Source: Phocaeicola_A sp964481755
GTDB taxonomy: Bacteria; Bacteroidota; Bacteroidia; Bacteroidales; Bacteroidaceae
NCBI GenBank assembly: GCA_964481755.1
Contig: CAYZVH010000017.1
Coordinates: forward strand, 1-30,194
Direction: 5' to 3'
DNA length: 30,194 nt
Part shown: one piece after another, positions 23,940 through 30,194 of the stretch
Position numbering within the stretch: the stretch's first letter is position 1
Layout of the letters: each line of letters opens with the position of its first letter
The notes under the pieces: generated by a model
Databases searched by the model: none
Seen by the model: only the letters and a program-made list of their open reading frames with translations
What the model was told of the DNA's origin: nothing
Position numbers and translations under genes: made by a program

Positions 23940-24797
23940 TCAGTTGAAGATCACCGTCTTGTTGTGGTACGACAGTATCTTCCGCTCGATGTGCTTCTGC
24001 ACGGCGCGCGAGAGGACAATCTTCTCCAGGTCCTTACCCTTGTTCACCAGGTCGTTCAGCGTGTCCTTGTGGGTGATGCGCACCACATCCTGTTCTATGA
24101 TGGGGCCCGCGTCGAGGTCCGTGGTCACGTAGTGGCTGGTGGCTCCGATGATTTTCACCCCCCGGGCGAAGGCTGCGTGGTAGGGTTTTGCCCCCACGAA
24201 CGCGGGCAGGAACGAGTGGTGTATGTTGATGATCTTGTTCGGGTAAGCCTTTATCATGTTCTCGGAGATGACCTGCATATAGCGTGCCAGAACGATGAAG
24301 TTCACCCGGTTCTCCTCCAGCAGCTCCATCTCGGCCTTCTCCATCTCGGCCTTGTTCTCCTTGGTGATGGGGAACACGTGGAAGGGGATGCCGAACTGCT
24401 CGGCCACGGGCTTCAGGTCGGGGTGGTTGCTGATGATCAGCGGAATCTCCACGTTCCACTCTCCCATGGCGTAGCGCGAGAGCATGTCGTAGAGGCAGTG
24501 CGACATCTTGCTCACGAAGATGGCCATGCGGGGCTTCACGTCCGAGAAGTAGAGTCGGAAGTCCATATCGTATTTTTGAGCGAACATCGTGTTGAAGTAG
24601 TCGTAGATTTTCTCCTTGGGGATGAGGAATTCCTCCAGTTCCCACTCGATGCGCATGAAGAAGACGTTCTCCACGCGGTCCACGTACTGATCCAGGTAGA
24701 CGATGTTTCCCTTGTTGATCATAATAAAGTTCGTCACTTCGGCCAGAAGTCCCTGTTTATCGGGACAGTGAAGCAACAACTTGGCTGTTGTTCCCAT
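23940..24797 (-). CDS. purU: Formyltetrahydrofolate deformylase
   Basis: A 285-residue enzyme hydrolysing 10-formyl-THF to formate and THF, feeding formate to purine synthesis. The N-terminal ACT domain begins AKLLLHCPDKQGLLAEVTNF, and the formyltransferase domain follows with NHPDLKPVAEQFGIPF, LARYMQVIS, the catalytic NIHHSFLPAF histidine and the TTDLDAGPIIEQD aspartate. I place the start at 24797 (MGTTAKLLLH), as the in-frame ATG at 24833 adds 12 residues not typical of PurU and would fall inside the likely promoter box at 24831-24838. It is the first gene of a minus-strand series leading into hisH. Confidence 0.95.
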   Translation of the reverse strand: MGTTAKLLLHCPDKQGLLAEVTNFIMINKGNIVYLDQYVDRVENVFFMRIEWELEEFLIPKEKIYDYFNTMFAQKYDMDFRLYFSDVKPRMAIFVSKMSHCLYDMLSRYAMGEWNVEIPLIISNHPDLKPVAEQFGIPFHVFPITKENKAEMEKAEMELLEENRVNFIVLARYMQVISENMIKAYPNKIINIHHSFLPAFVGAKPYHAAFARGVKIIGATSHYVTTDLDAGPIIEQDVVRITHKDTLNDLVNKGKDLEKIVLSRAVQKHIERKILSYHNKTVIFN

Positions 24798-24830
24798 ATT
24801 AGCGTTTTGGTATTTTAATGTAAATCGGCG

Positions 24831-24838
24831 CAAAAATA
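24831..24838 (-). promoter_or_regulatory. Possible -7 box for purU
   Basis: The minus strand reads TATTTTTG, matching TAnnTTTG, 33 bases before the purU ATG. No TTTG is seen at -33 spacing. Its position supports the shorter purU start. Confidence 0.45.
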
Positions 24839-24951
24839 GAAAAAATAATGCGATTCGCGTCCTTTTTACGATAAAAAGATGAGGGTCGAGGCGAAAAATC
24901 CGCTTCTTTGGCAGGTTCTGAGGGGTGGAAGGGTGCTCTCCGTTCCCGTTT

Positions 24952-25173
24952 TCAATGTCGCTCCAGCTCTTCCTTCAGATAGGAGAGTTGGTACAGGGGG
25001 CTTTGGATGTAGAGTCCTGTGCCGGTGTCGGTCAGCTTTTGGTAGAGCTGCGAGTTGTAGACCGCGTCGAAGGCGTCTATCAGCGAGAGGCCATACTCGG
25101 TATGGAGCTCGTTCACCATAGCTTCCACGTCGCAGTTGATGATGAACTGTATTTGCGATTTCTTTAGTCTCAT
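24952..25173 (-). CDS. DUF3791 small protein
   Basis: A 73-residue protein with the DUF3791 pattern: a helix SQIQFIINCDVEAMVNEL, YGLSLIDAFDAVYNSQLYQKL, and the ending TGTGLYIQSPLYQLSYLKEELE. The function of the family is not established; it is repeatedly found beside DUF3990 proteins and behaves in gene order like an antitoxin or immunity partner. Its ATG overlaps the DUF3990 stop by four bases (ATGA), showing translational coupling. It is the last gene of a three-gene cassette; 154 bases without features separate it from purU. Confidence 0.72.
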   Translation of the reverse strand: MRLKKSQIQFIINCDVEAMVNELHTEYGLSLIDAFDAVYNSQLYQKLTDTGTGLYIQSPLYQLSYLKEELERH

Positions 25174-25643
25174 AGTCGTTGCAGTTTGGAGATGGCCAGA
25201 GGTGTGCCGAAGTAGTATTGTTTATTCAACTTTCTGTACCTGAGGCCTTGAATCAGTTGTTCGAGGGTGATGAGCCGTTGTTCGTAGAGGTTCAGCTGGA
25301 ATACCACACCATCGTCCGCTATCGGTCCGGCCACGATGTCGTAGCCGTGGACGCTTTTCCCCTTGGATTTCCGGTTGGCGAACACGAACTCCGCCCATTC
25401 GCCGCAAACCTCGGCGAACTGCTTCACTTTCAGCTCGCCGGACGTCAAGAGCGATTCGTCGAACTCATATTCCTGCAGAACGGGGGTCCCGCTTTTTTCC
25501 AAGTCACATCGTCTGACGGCCATGTCCATGGCTTGCCTCTTGATGTCGGTCAAGTAGAACCCGCGTCCGAAATCTTTGTTCGGCCGGCATTTCGAGAGGT
25601 CTATCACCTCGAAGTCCACGTTTGTTCCATGATGGAGTCTCAT
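25170..25643 (-). CDS. DUF3990 protein, ADP-ribosyltransferase-like
   Basis: A 157-residue cytosolic protein. It starts MRLHHGTNVDFEVIDL and continues KDFGRGFYLTDIKRQAMDMA, the His-Gly-Thr plus DFGxGFYLT pattern of DUF3990, a family related to ADP-ribosyltransferases where the His and Tyr bind NAD. The third catalytic position is not clear: the end reads NKQYYFGTPLAISKL, with no obvious QxE or ExE. It may modify a target by ADP-ribosylation, or have lost catalysis. It is flanked by two small proteins with one-base and four-base overlaps, the arrangement of a toxin with two partner genes. The toxin role is inference from family and layout. Confidence 0.75.
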   Translation of the reverse strand: MRLHHGTNVDFEVIDLSKCRPNKDFGRGFYLTDIKRQAMDMAVRRCDLEKSGTPVLQEYEFDESLLTSGELKVKQFAEVCGEWAEFVFANRKSKGKSVHGYDIVAGPIADDGVVFQLNLYEQRLITLEQLIQGLRYRKLNKQYYFGTPLAISKLQRL

Positions 25644-25849
25644 CAGATGGTCCCTCCGTTTCTCCGGCAGTAGTCGCGCAGGTCATTCAGTGTGTCGGCG
25701 AGGGGCAGGAGGTGCTGCGCCTCGTAGTGCTCGTCGATGAACTCCAGTGCCTTGTATCGCTTCAAGTAGTTGAAGGCGATGTCAGCGGGCATTCTGAACT
25801 TCTTCCCGAACTCCACTATACATAGGTTCATGAATCTTATTTTGTCCAT
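25643..25849 (-). CDS. Small DUF3791-like protein, first gene of the cassette
   Basis: A 68-residue helical protein (DKIRFMNLCIVEFGKKFRMP, then ADIAFNYLKRYKALEFIDEHYEAQHLL, ending TLNDLRDYCRRNGGTI) that resembles the DUF3791 group of partner proteins to DUF3990. No DNA-binding motif is evident. Its stop overlaps the DUF3990 start by one base (TGATG). A TATCTTTG box sits 23 bases before its ATG, so it heads the transcript, as antitoxin genes often do. Confidence 0.7.
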   Translation of the reverse strand: MDKIRFMNLCIVEFGKKFRMPADIAFNYLKRYKALEFIDEHYEAQHLLPLADTLNDLRDYCRRNGGTI

Positions 25850-25871
25850 ACGTCTCTACCTCTATTTTCGG

Positions 25872-25879
25872 CAAAGATA
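25872..25879 (-). promoter_or_regulatory. -7 box for the DUF3791/DUF3990 cassette
   Basis: The minus strand reads TATCTTTG, matching TAnnTTTG, 23 bases before the ATG at 25849. The -33 TTTG is not present at ideal spacing. Confidence 0.55.
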
Positions 25880-25922
25880 ACGATATTCCGCTTTCCGTGC
25901 ACCAACTTTGGAATATATTTCA

Positions 25923-25930
25923 TACTTTTG
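25923..25930 (+). promoter_or_regulatory. Possible -7 box for the sugar dehydrogenase operon
   Basis: TACTTTTG matches TAnnTTTG and lies 45 bases before the ATG at 25975. A TTTG at 25907-25910 is only 12 bases upstream of it, too close for a normal -33 element. Confidence 0.45.
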
Positions 25931-25974
25931 TCGGCAACTAAAACCAATTAATACCTAAAAACATTTGACAGACT

Positions 25975-26919
25975 ATGCAATACAATGAAATCGGACACAC
26001 CGGCATGAAGGTCTCCAACCTCAGCTTCGGAGCCTCCTCACTTGGCGGAGTGTTCCATGAGATCAAGGAGGCACGCGCCATCGAGGCGGTCTACACCGCT
26101 GTGGACAATGGCATGAACTTCATCGACGTGTCACCCTACTACGGACACTACAAGGCGGAGACCGTGCTGGGCAAGGCCCTGCCCCAAATCCCCCGCGACA
26201 AGTATTACCTCTCCACCAAGGTGGGACGCTACGGCAAGGACGGGGTCAACACCTGGGACTACTCTGCCCGCCGGGCCAAGGAGAGCGTCTACGAGAGCAT
26301 GGAACGCCTCCATGTGGACTACGTCGACCTCATCAATGTGCACGACATAGAGTTCGCCGACCGCTTCTATAGCCTCGACGTCGTGGTGAACGAGACCCTG
26401 CCCGCCCTCTGCGAGCTGCGCGACGAGGGGGTGGTGAAGCATGTCGGCATCACCGACCTGCAGCTGGAGAACATCGCCTACGTGGTGAACAAGGTCCCCC
26501 AAGGCACCGTGGAGAGCGTGCTCAACTTCTGCCACTACTGTCTGAACGACGACAAGCTGGTGGACTATCTGGACCTGCTCGAGTCGAAGGGCATCGGGGT
26601 CATCAACGCGTCGCCCCTCTCCATGGGACTGCTCTCCAAACGCGGAGTGCCCGACTGGCACCCGGCTCCCGCACCCCTGGTGGAGGCCTGCAAACGGGCC
26701 GTGGCCCACTGCGAGGCGAAGAATTACCCCATCGAGAAGCTGGCCATCCAGTTCTCGGTGAGCAACCCCCGCATAGCCACCACACTCTTCAGCTCGGCCA
26801 ACCCGGACAATGTGCTGAAGAACATCCAGTACGCCAGCGAGCCCATCGACTGGGACCTCGTCCGCGAGGTGCAGCAGATCATCGGCGACCAACGGCGCGT
26901 CAGCTGGGCTAACTCATAA
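25975..26919 (+). CDS. Aldo/keto reductase, sugar 1-dehydrogenase type
   Basis: A 314-residue TIM-barrel NAD(P)-dependent oxidoreductase. It opens YNEIGHTGMKVSNLSFGASSLGG; catalytic residues are Asp and Tyr in FIDVSPYYGHYKAE, Lys in YYLSTKVGRYG, and His in DLINVHDIEF. The barrel body resembles the L-galactose / L-fucose (D-threo-aldose) 1-dehydrogenase branch of the superfamily, which oxidises aldoses to lactones. The next gene is an amidohydrolase of the kind that opens such lactones, which supports this reading. The exact sugar is not known. The gene ends 12 bases before that amidohydrolase. Confidence 0.88.
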   Translation: MQYNEIGHTGMKVSNLSFGASSLGGVFHEIKEARAIEAVYTAVDNGMNFIDVSPYYGHYKAETVLGKALPQIPRDKYYLSTKVGRYGKDGVNTWDYSARRAKESVYESMERLHVDYVDLINVHDIEFADRFYSLDVVVNETLPALCELRDEGVVKHVGITDLQLENIAYVVNKVPQGTVESVLNFCHYCLNDDKLVDYLDLLESKGIGVINASPLSMGLLSKRGVPDWHPAPAPLVEACKRAVAHCEAKNYPIEKLAIQFSVSNPRIATTLFSSANPDNVLKNIQYASEPIDWDLVREVQQIIGDQRRVSWANS

Positions 26920-26931
26920 ATTTTGGCTGAG

Positions 26932-27858
26932 ATGATGGATTACCATATTATAGATGCACACTCGCACCTGTGGCTCCGCCAAAACACCGTGGTCAACGGC
27001 CTGCCCATCCGCACGCTGGAGAACGGCCGCTCGGAGTTCATGGGCGAGATACGCCAGATGGTGCCCCCCTTCATGATAGACGGCCGCAACAGTGCCGAGG
27101 TGTTCCTCTCCAACATGGACTACGCCCAGGTGTCAGCCGCCGTGGTCACCCAGGAGTTCATCGACGGCAACCAGAGCGACTACCTGTGGGACGTCTACAA
27201 CCGCTACCCGGACCGCTTCTTCGTCTGCGGCATGTGCGAGTTCCGCTCCCCGGGCTTCTACAGCGAGGCCGAGGCGCTGATGGACCGTGGCTTCCGGGCC
27301 ATCAAGATTCCCGCCAACCGGCTGCTGCTGCCCGAGGGCCGCGTGATGCTCAACACCCCGGAGATGATGCGCATGTTCCACCGTATGGAGGAGCGGGGCG
27401 TGATGCTCTCCATCGACATGGCCGACGGGGCCACCCAGGTGGACGAGATGAAGGAGGTGATAGCCGAATGTCCCGAGCTGCGCATCGCCATAGGCCACTT
27501 CGGCATGGTGACCACCGACGGCTGGCAGGAGCAGATAAAGCTGGCCCGCAACCCCCACGTGATGATAGAGTCCGGTGGCATCACCTGGCTCTTCAACTCC
27601 GAGTTCTACCCCTTCCGCGGAGCCGTTCGCGCCATCCGCGAGGCGGCCGACCTCGTGGGCATGGACCATCTGATGTGGGGCTCGGACTATCCGCGCACCA
27701 TCACCGCCATCACCTACCGCATGTCCTACGACTTCGTCACGAAGTCCACCGAGCTCACCCCGGAGGAGAAAGCCCTCTTCCTGGGCCGCAACGCCGAGCG
27801 TTTCTACGGCTTCAAGCACCTCGTGGACTTACCTTATATAAGGAACATGTCGGAGTGA
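26932..27858 (+). CDS. Amidohydrolase, lactonase-like
   Basis: An amidohydrolase-2-family TIM barrel of about 308 residues. Metal and catalytic residues are visible in IIDAHSHLW (paired histidines), the middle IKIPANRLLL strand, IAIGHFGM, and LMWGSDYPR with the catalytic Asp. Relatives include L-fucono-lactonase and pyrone-dicarboxylate hydrolase. Next to a sugar 1-dehydrogenase, lactone hydrolysis is the most economical guess. The frame also permits TTG at 26923; I chose ATG at 26932, followed directly by a second ATG, as TTG starts are rare here and the family begins close to the first metal motif. Confidence 0.85.
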   Translation: MMDYHIIDAHSHLWLRQNTVVNGLPIRTLENGRSEFMGEIRQMVPPFMIDGRNSAEVFLSNMDYAQVSAAVVTQEFIDGNQSDYLWDVYNRYPDRFFVCGMCEFRSPGFYSEAEALMDRGFRAIKIPANRLLLPEGRVMLNTPEMMRMFHRMEERGVMLSIDMADGATQVDEMKEVIAECPELRIAIGHFGMVTTDGWQEQIKLARNPHVMIESGGITWLFNSEFYPFRGAVRAIREAADLVGMDHLMWGSDYPRTITAITYRMSYDFVTKSTELTPEEKALFLGRNAERFYGFKHLVDLPYIRNMSE

Positions 27859-27870
27859 GAGGACGAAAAC

Positions 27871-27905
27871 GTTGAATGTTTTATGTTGAACGTTTTATGT
27901 TGAAA
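27871..27905. repeat. 14-base tandem repeat, two and a half units
   Basis: GTTGAATGTTTTAT (27871-27884), GTTGAACGTTTTAT (27885-27898) and GTTGAAA. The AAAACGTT before and AACGTTTT within also pair as an 8-base stem, so it may act as a weak terminator after the amidohydrolase. Confidence 0.6.
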
Positions 27906-27928
27906 GGGTGTGGCTCTGAAAATTATAT

Positions 27929-27949
27929 TGAGATACTGAGATACTGAAA
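27929..27949. repeat. GAGATACTG dispersed repeat, copy 2
   Basis: TGAGATACTGAGATACTGAA plus one A, identical over 21 bases to the copy at 17511-17531. It lies between the amidohydrolase and the alcohol dehydrogenase genes. Confidence 0.7.
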
Positions 27950-27973
27950 CAGACAAAATAAACCAGAACGATA

Positions 27974-28990
27974 ATGAAAGCTATTCAAATCACTGCACCG
28001 GAGGCCATGCGTATGGTCGAGGTGGAGAAACCGACCCCCAAGAGCGGCGAGGTATTGTTGAAAATCAAATATGTAGGATTCTGCGGCTCGGACCTCAACA
28101 CGTTCCGCGGACTCAACCCCATGGTGAACCTCCCTATCATCCCCGGTCACGAGGTGGGAGCCGTCATCGAGGCCGTTGGCGACGACGTGCCCGTGAAGTT
28201 CGAGAAGGGCATGAGCGTTACCCTCAACCCCTATACCAACTGCGGTAAGTGCGCATCCTGCCGCAACGGCCGTGTGAACGCCTGCGAGCACAACCAGACC
28301 TTCGGCGTGCAACGCAACGGATCGATGTGCGAATACCTGGCCCTGCCCTGGCAGAAGGTGATTCCCGCCGCCGGCATGAGCCCCCGCGACTGCGCCCTCA
28401 TCGAGCCCATGAGCGTGGGATTCCACGCCGTGAACCGTGCCCAGGTGACGGACATCGACACCGTGCTGGTCATCGGCTGCGGCATGATAGGCATGGGAGC
28501 CATCGTACGCGCCTCGCTCCGTGGAGCCACGGTCATCGCCATGGACCTCGACGACGAGAAACTCGCCCTGGCCCGCCGCATCGGAGCCACCTACACCATC
28601 AACTCCAAGACCGAGGACGTCCACGCCCGTCTGCAGGAGATGACCGAGGGCTACGGACCCGACGTGGTGGTGGAGGCCGTGGGAAGCCCCGCAACCTACA
28701 TCACCGCCGTCAACGAGGTGGGCTTCACCGGACGTGTGGTCTGCATCGGCTACGCCAAGACGGACATCTCGTTCCAGACGAAGCTCTTCGTGCAGAAGGA
28801 GATGGACATCCGCGGCTCGCGCAACGCCCTGCCGGCCGACTTCCGCGCCGTCATCCGCTATCTGGCCAAGGGAACCTGCCCTGTGGACGAGCTCATCACC
28901 AAGGTGGTGGAGCCCGAGGGAGCCTTGGACGCTATGCGCGAGTGGGCAGCCGCTCCGGGTAAGGTGTTCCGCATACTGGTGAAATTCTGA
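27974..28990 (+). CDS. Zinc-dependent medium-chain alcohol dehydrogenase
   Basis: A 338-residue MDR-family enzyme. The catalytic zinc ligands are Cys37 in GFCGSD and His59-Glu60 in PGHE; the structural zinc site is complete with Cys90, Cys93, Cys96 and Cys104. The Rossmann part has VLVIGCGMIGMGA for NAD(P) and an acidic residue after the second strand (AMDLDDEK), suggesting NAD preference. Relatives include sorbitol, galactitol, L-threonine and 2-keto-3-deoxy-sugar-acid dehydrogenases. It follows the amidohydrolase after 115 bases that hold two repeats, so it may be a separate transcript or the end of the same one. A role in the same sugar-oxidation route is inference from position. Confidence 0.9.
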   Translation: MKAIQITAPEAMRMVEVEKPTPKSGEVLLKIKYVGFCGSDLNTFRGLNPMVNLPIIPGHEVGAVIEAVGDDVPVKFEKGMSVTLNPYTNCGKCASCRNGRVNACEHNQTFGVQRNGSMCEYLALPWQKVIPAAGMSPRDCALIEPMSVGFHAVNRAQVTDIDTVLVIGCGMIGMGAIVRASLRGATVIAMDLDDEKLALARRIGATYTINSKTEDVHARLQEMTEGYGPDVVVEAVGSPATYITAVNEVGFTGRVVCIGYAKTDISFQTKLFVQKEMDIRGSRNALPADFRAVIRYLAKGTCPVDELITKVVEPEGALDAMREWAAAPGKVFRILVKF

Positions 28991-29009
28991 AACTGAGGCA
29001 GCGCTGATT

Positions 29010-29315
29010 ATGTTGGTCTATAACACAACCTACCAGATGGAGCTGGCGGACGCCCGCAACTTCGTCATCTGGATAAGCGAATGCTACATACCGCAGGTGG
29101 AGGCTGACGGACGGCTCCGCAACCCCCGCCTGCTGCGCATCCTCAGCCACAAGGACCAGGCCACGGAGTGCTTCTCGCTGCAGTGGGAGGTGGACGACAG
29201 CGCCACCCTCCACCGCTGGCACACGGCCCAGGGTATGAAGCTCAACGAGGAGCTGGCCCGCGTGTTCAAGGACAAGGTCATCGGGTTCCCCACACTGATG
29301 GAGGTCATCAAGTGA
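29010..29315 (+). CDS. DUF4286 domain protein
   Basis: A 101-residue cytosolic protein recognised as DUF4286 from MLVYNTTYQMELADARNFVIW, the central LLRILSH, the strand FSLQWEVDD, and the ending VIGFPTLMEVIK. The ferredoxin-like alternation of strands and helices is typical. Function is unknown. It often precedes ruvC in Bacteroidota and here its TGA overlaps the ruvC GTG by three of four bases (GTGA), so the two are translationally coupled. Confidence 0.85.
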   Translation: MLVYNTTYQMELADARNFVIWISECYIPQVEADGRLRNPRLLRILSHKDQATECFSLQWEVDDSATLHRWHTAQGMKLNEELARVFKDKVIGFPTLMEVIK

Positions 29316-30055
29316 AGCCGCCGGTCATCAAGGAGAAGGTGATCCTGGGCATCGACCCGGGCACCACCATCATGGGCTACGGCGTGCTGAAGGTCACCGC
29401 GGGCAAGGCCTCCATGGTCACCATGGGGGTCATCGACCTGCGCAAGTACAGCGACCACTACCTGAAGCTGGGCCGCATCTTCGAGCGTGTGACAGGCATC
29501 ATAGAGGCTTATCTGCCCGACGAGCTGGCCATCGAGGCCCCCTTCTTCGGGAAAAACGTGCAGTCCATGCTGAAGCTGGGCCGTGCCCAGGGTGTGGCCA
29601 TGGCCGCTGCCATCCACCGCGACATCCCCATCACGGAGTACGCCCCTATGAAGATAAAGATGGCCCTCACGGGCAACGGTGAGGCCAGCAAGGAGCAGGT
29701 GGCGGACATGCTGAAGCGCATCCTCAAGATTCCCGACGAGTCGATGCTCCCGTTCCTCGACGCGACGGACGGCCTGGCCGCGGCCTACTGTCATTACCTG
29801 CAGTCGAGCAGCCCCCTGACGGACAAAGGCTGTCGCAGCTGGAAGGAGTTCGTGGCCAAGAACCCGGGGAAGGTGAATACGCTCAGCCGCAGGAGCTCGG
29901 CCAAGCCCACGGAGGCTTCGCCGAAATCCTCTCCCGCAGCGAAGGCTCCTTTAGGCAGTTCGGGAGAGAGTTTGATTGACCGCTCCGCAGAGAGTTTGAA
30001 GGAAGGTTCCGCAGATAGTAGGGAAGGAGCTGCCGGTGGAGCAGGAGGGGAGTAG
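29312..30055 (+). CDS. ruvC: Crossover junction endodeoxyribonuclease RuvC with a low-complexity C-terminal tail
   Basis: RuvC cleaves Holliday junctions with RuvAB. The conserved acidic residues are in GIDPGTT (Asp15), LAIEAPFFGKN (Glu) and LDATDGLAAAYCH (two Asp), all intact. I start at GTG 29312 (KPPVIKEKVILGID); it overlaps the DUF4286 stop, and the frame extending upstream to 29168 is only a shadow of DUF4286. The predicted protein is 247 residues; the family core ends near residue 170-190. The remaining roughly 60 residues are Ser/Ala/Lys-rich and encoded partly by a 24-base tandem repeat, probably a disordered tail. Confidence 0.93.
   Translation: MKPPVIKEKVILGIDPGTTIMGYGVLKVTAGKASMVTMGVIDLRKYSDHYLKLGRIFERVTGIIEAYLPDELAIEAPFFGKNVQSMLKLGRAQGVAMAAAIHRDIPITEYAPMKIKMALTGNGEASKEQVADMLKRILKIPDESMLPFLDATDGLAAAYCHYLQSSSPLTDKGCRSWKEFVAKNPGKVNTLSRRSSAKPTEASPKSSPAAKAPLGSSGESLIDRSAESLKEGSADSREGAAGGAGGE
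29965..30036 (+). repeat. Three imperfect 24-base tandem units inside the ruvC tail
   Basis: AGAGAGTTTGATTGACCGCT (29965), AGAGAGTTTGAAGGAAGGTT (29989) and AGATAGTAGGGAAGGAGCTG (30013) each end in CCG[CG]. They encode the eight-residue series ESLIDRSA, ESLKEGSA, DSREGAAG in the C-terminal tail. Confidence 0.6.
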
Positions 30056-30084
30056 TCCCCTTCGACCCTCGACGGTGGATTACT
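30051..30084 (+). terminator. Possible hairpin at the end of ruvC
   Basis: AGTAGTCC pairs with GGATTACT (one wobble), continued inside by CC/GG and TCGA/TCGA around a CCC loop, with one bulge and one mismatch. It overlaps the ruvC stop and is followed by a T-rich but not continuous tract, so terminator function is only possible. Confidence 0.4.
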
Positions 30085-30160
30085 GTGATTTCCTGATTTA
30101 GATTGACTCTGGTTTATTGATATAACTACTAAAACTGGACTATATCTCCCTATCCTCCGG

Positions 30161-30194
30161 CTTTTTCGAAAATCACCCGTCTTTTTCGAAAATC
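30161..30194. repeat. 20-base-period direct repeat cut by the window edge
   Basis: CTTTTTCGAAAATC occurs at 30161-30174 and 30181-30194 with ACCCGT between. The second copy ends exactly at the last base, so further units may follow. Each unit contains the palindrome TTCGAA. Confidence 0.6.

Overview
The window looks like chromosomal DNA of a Bacteroidales bacterium (Bacteroides/Prevotella type). The grounds are several promoters of the Bacteroidota form (TTTG, 19 bases, TAnnTTTG), the absence of Shine-Dalgarno-dependent starts, the hisH-hisA-hisF-hisIE order, and order-typical families such as DUF4494, DUF4286 and the DUF3791/DUF3990 pair. A 100-N assembly gap lies at 17670-17769.

Region 1 (1-10199, all plus strand) is a tightly packed accessory operon that is visibly more AT-rich than the rest. 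It opens inside a ZorB-type OmpA/MotB protein, followed by a ZorC-like EH-signature protein and a ZorD-like SNF2 helicase. Together these are the core of a type I-like Zorya anti-phage system, whose zorA should lie just upstream of the window. The same strand then continues with a tiny PglZ-like ORF, a stand-alone TerY-C-type zinc-ribbon protein, a Ser/Thr kinase with a C-terminal zinc ribbon, a TerY-like VWA protein, a PP2C phosphatase and a zinc-finger/PH-like protein. This is a Zorya motor/helicase module joined to a complete TerY-P (VWA, kinase, phosphatase) signalling triad. It is the most interesting object here: a possible phosphorylation-controlled defence system.

Region 2 (10265-14655, minus strand) returns to GC-rich core genes: an acyl-CoA ligase, a YggS-type PLP protein, DUF4494, and a membrane-anchored kinase-like protein that probably lacks catalysis. 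A divergent promoter at 14755-14785 drives an aminotransferase and an FtsX-like permease (14819-17270).

Region 3 (17271-17867) is non-coding, repeat-bearing and contains the assembly gap.

Region 4 (17868-24797, minus strand) is biosynthetic: purU, hisH, hisA, hisF and hisIE (end of histidine synthesis), an FtsE-like ATPase, then aspartate kinase and diaminopimelate decarboxylase (aspartate family, lysine and peptidoglycan precursor).

Region 5 (24952-25849, minus strand) is a three-gene DUF3791-DUF3990-DUF3791 cassette that looks like a toxin-antitoxin module with an ADP-ribosyltransferase-like centre.

Region 6 (25975-30055, plus strand) carries an aldo/keto reductase, an amidohydrolase and a zinc alcohol dehydrogenase that look like an oxidative sugar route (L-fucose-like), then DUF4286 and ruvC. 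The window ends inside a 20-base direct repeat.
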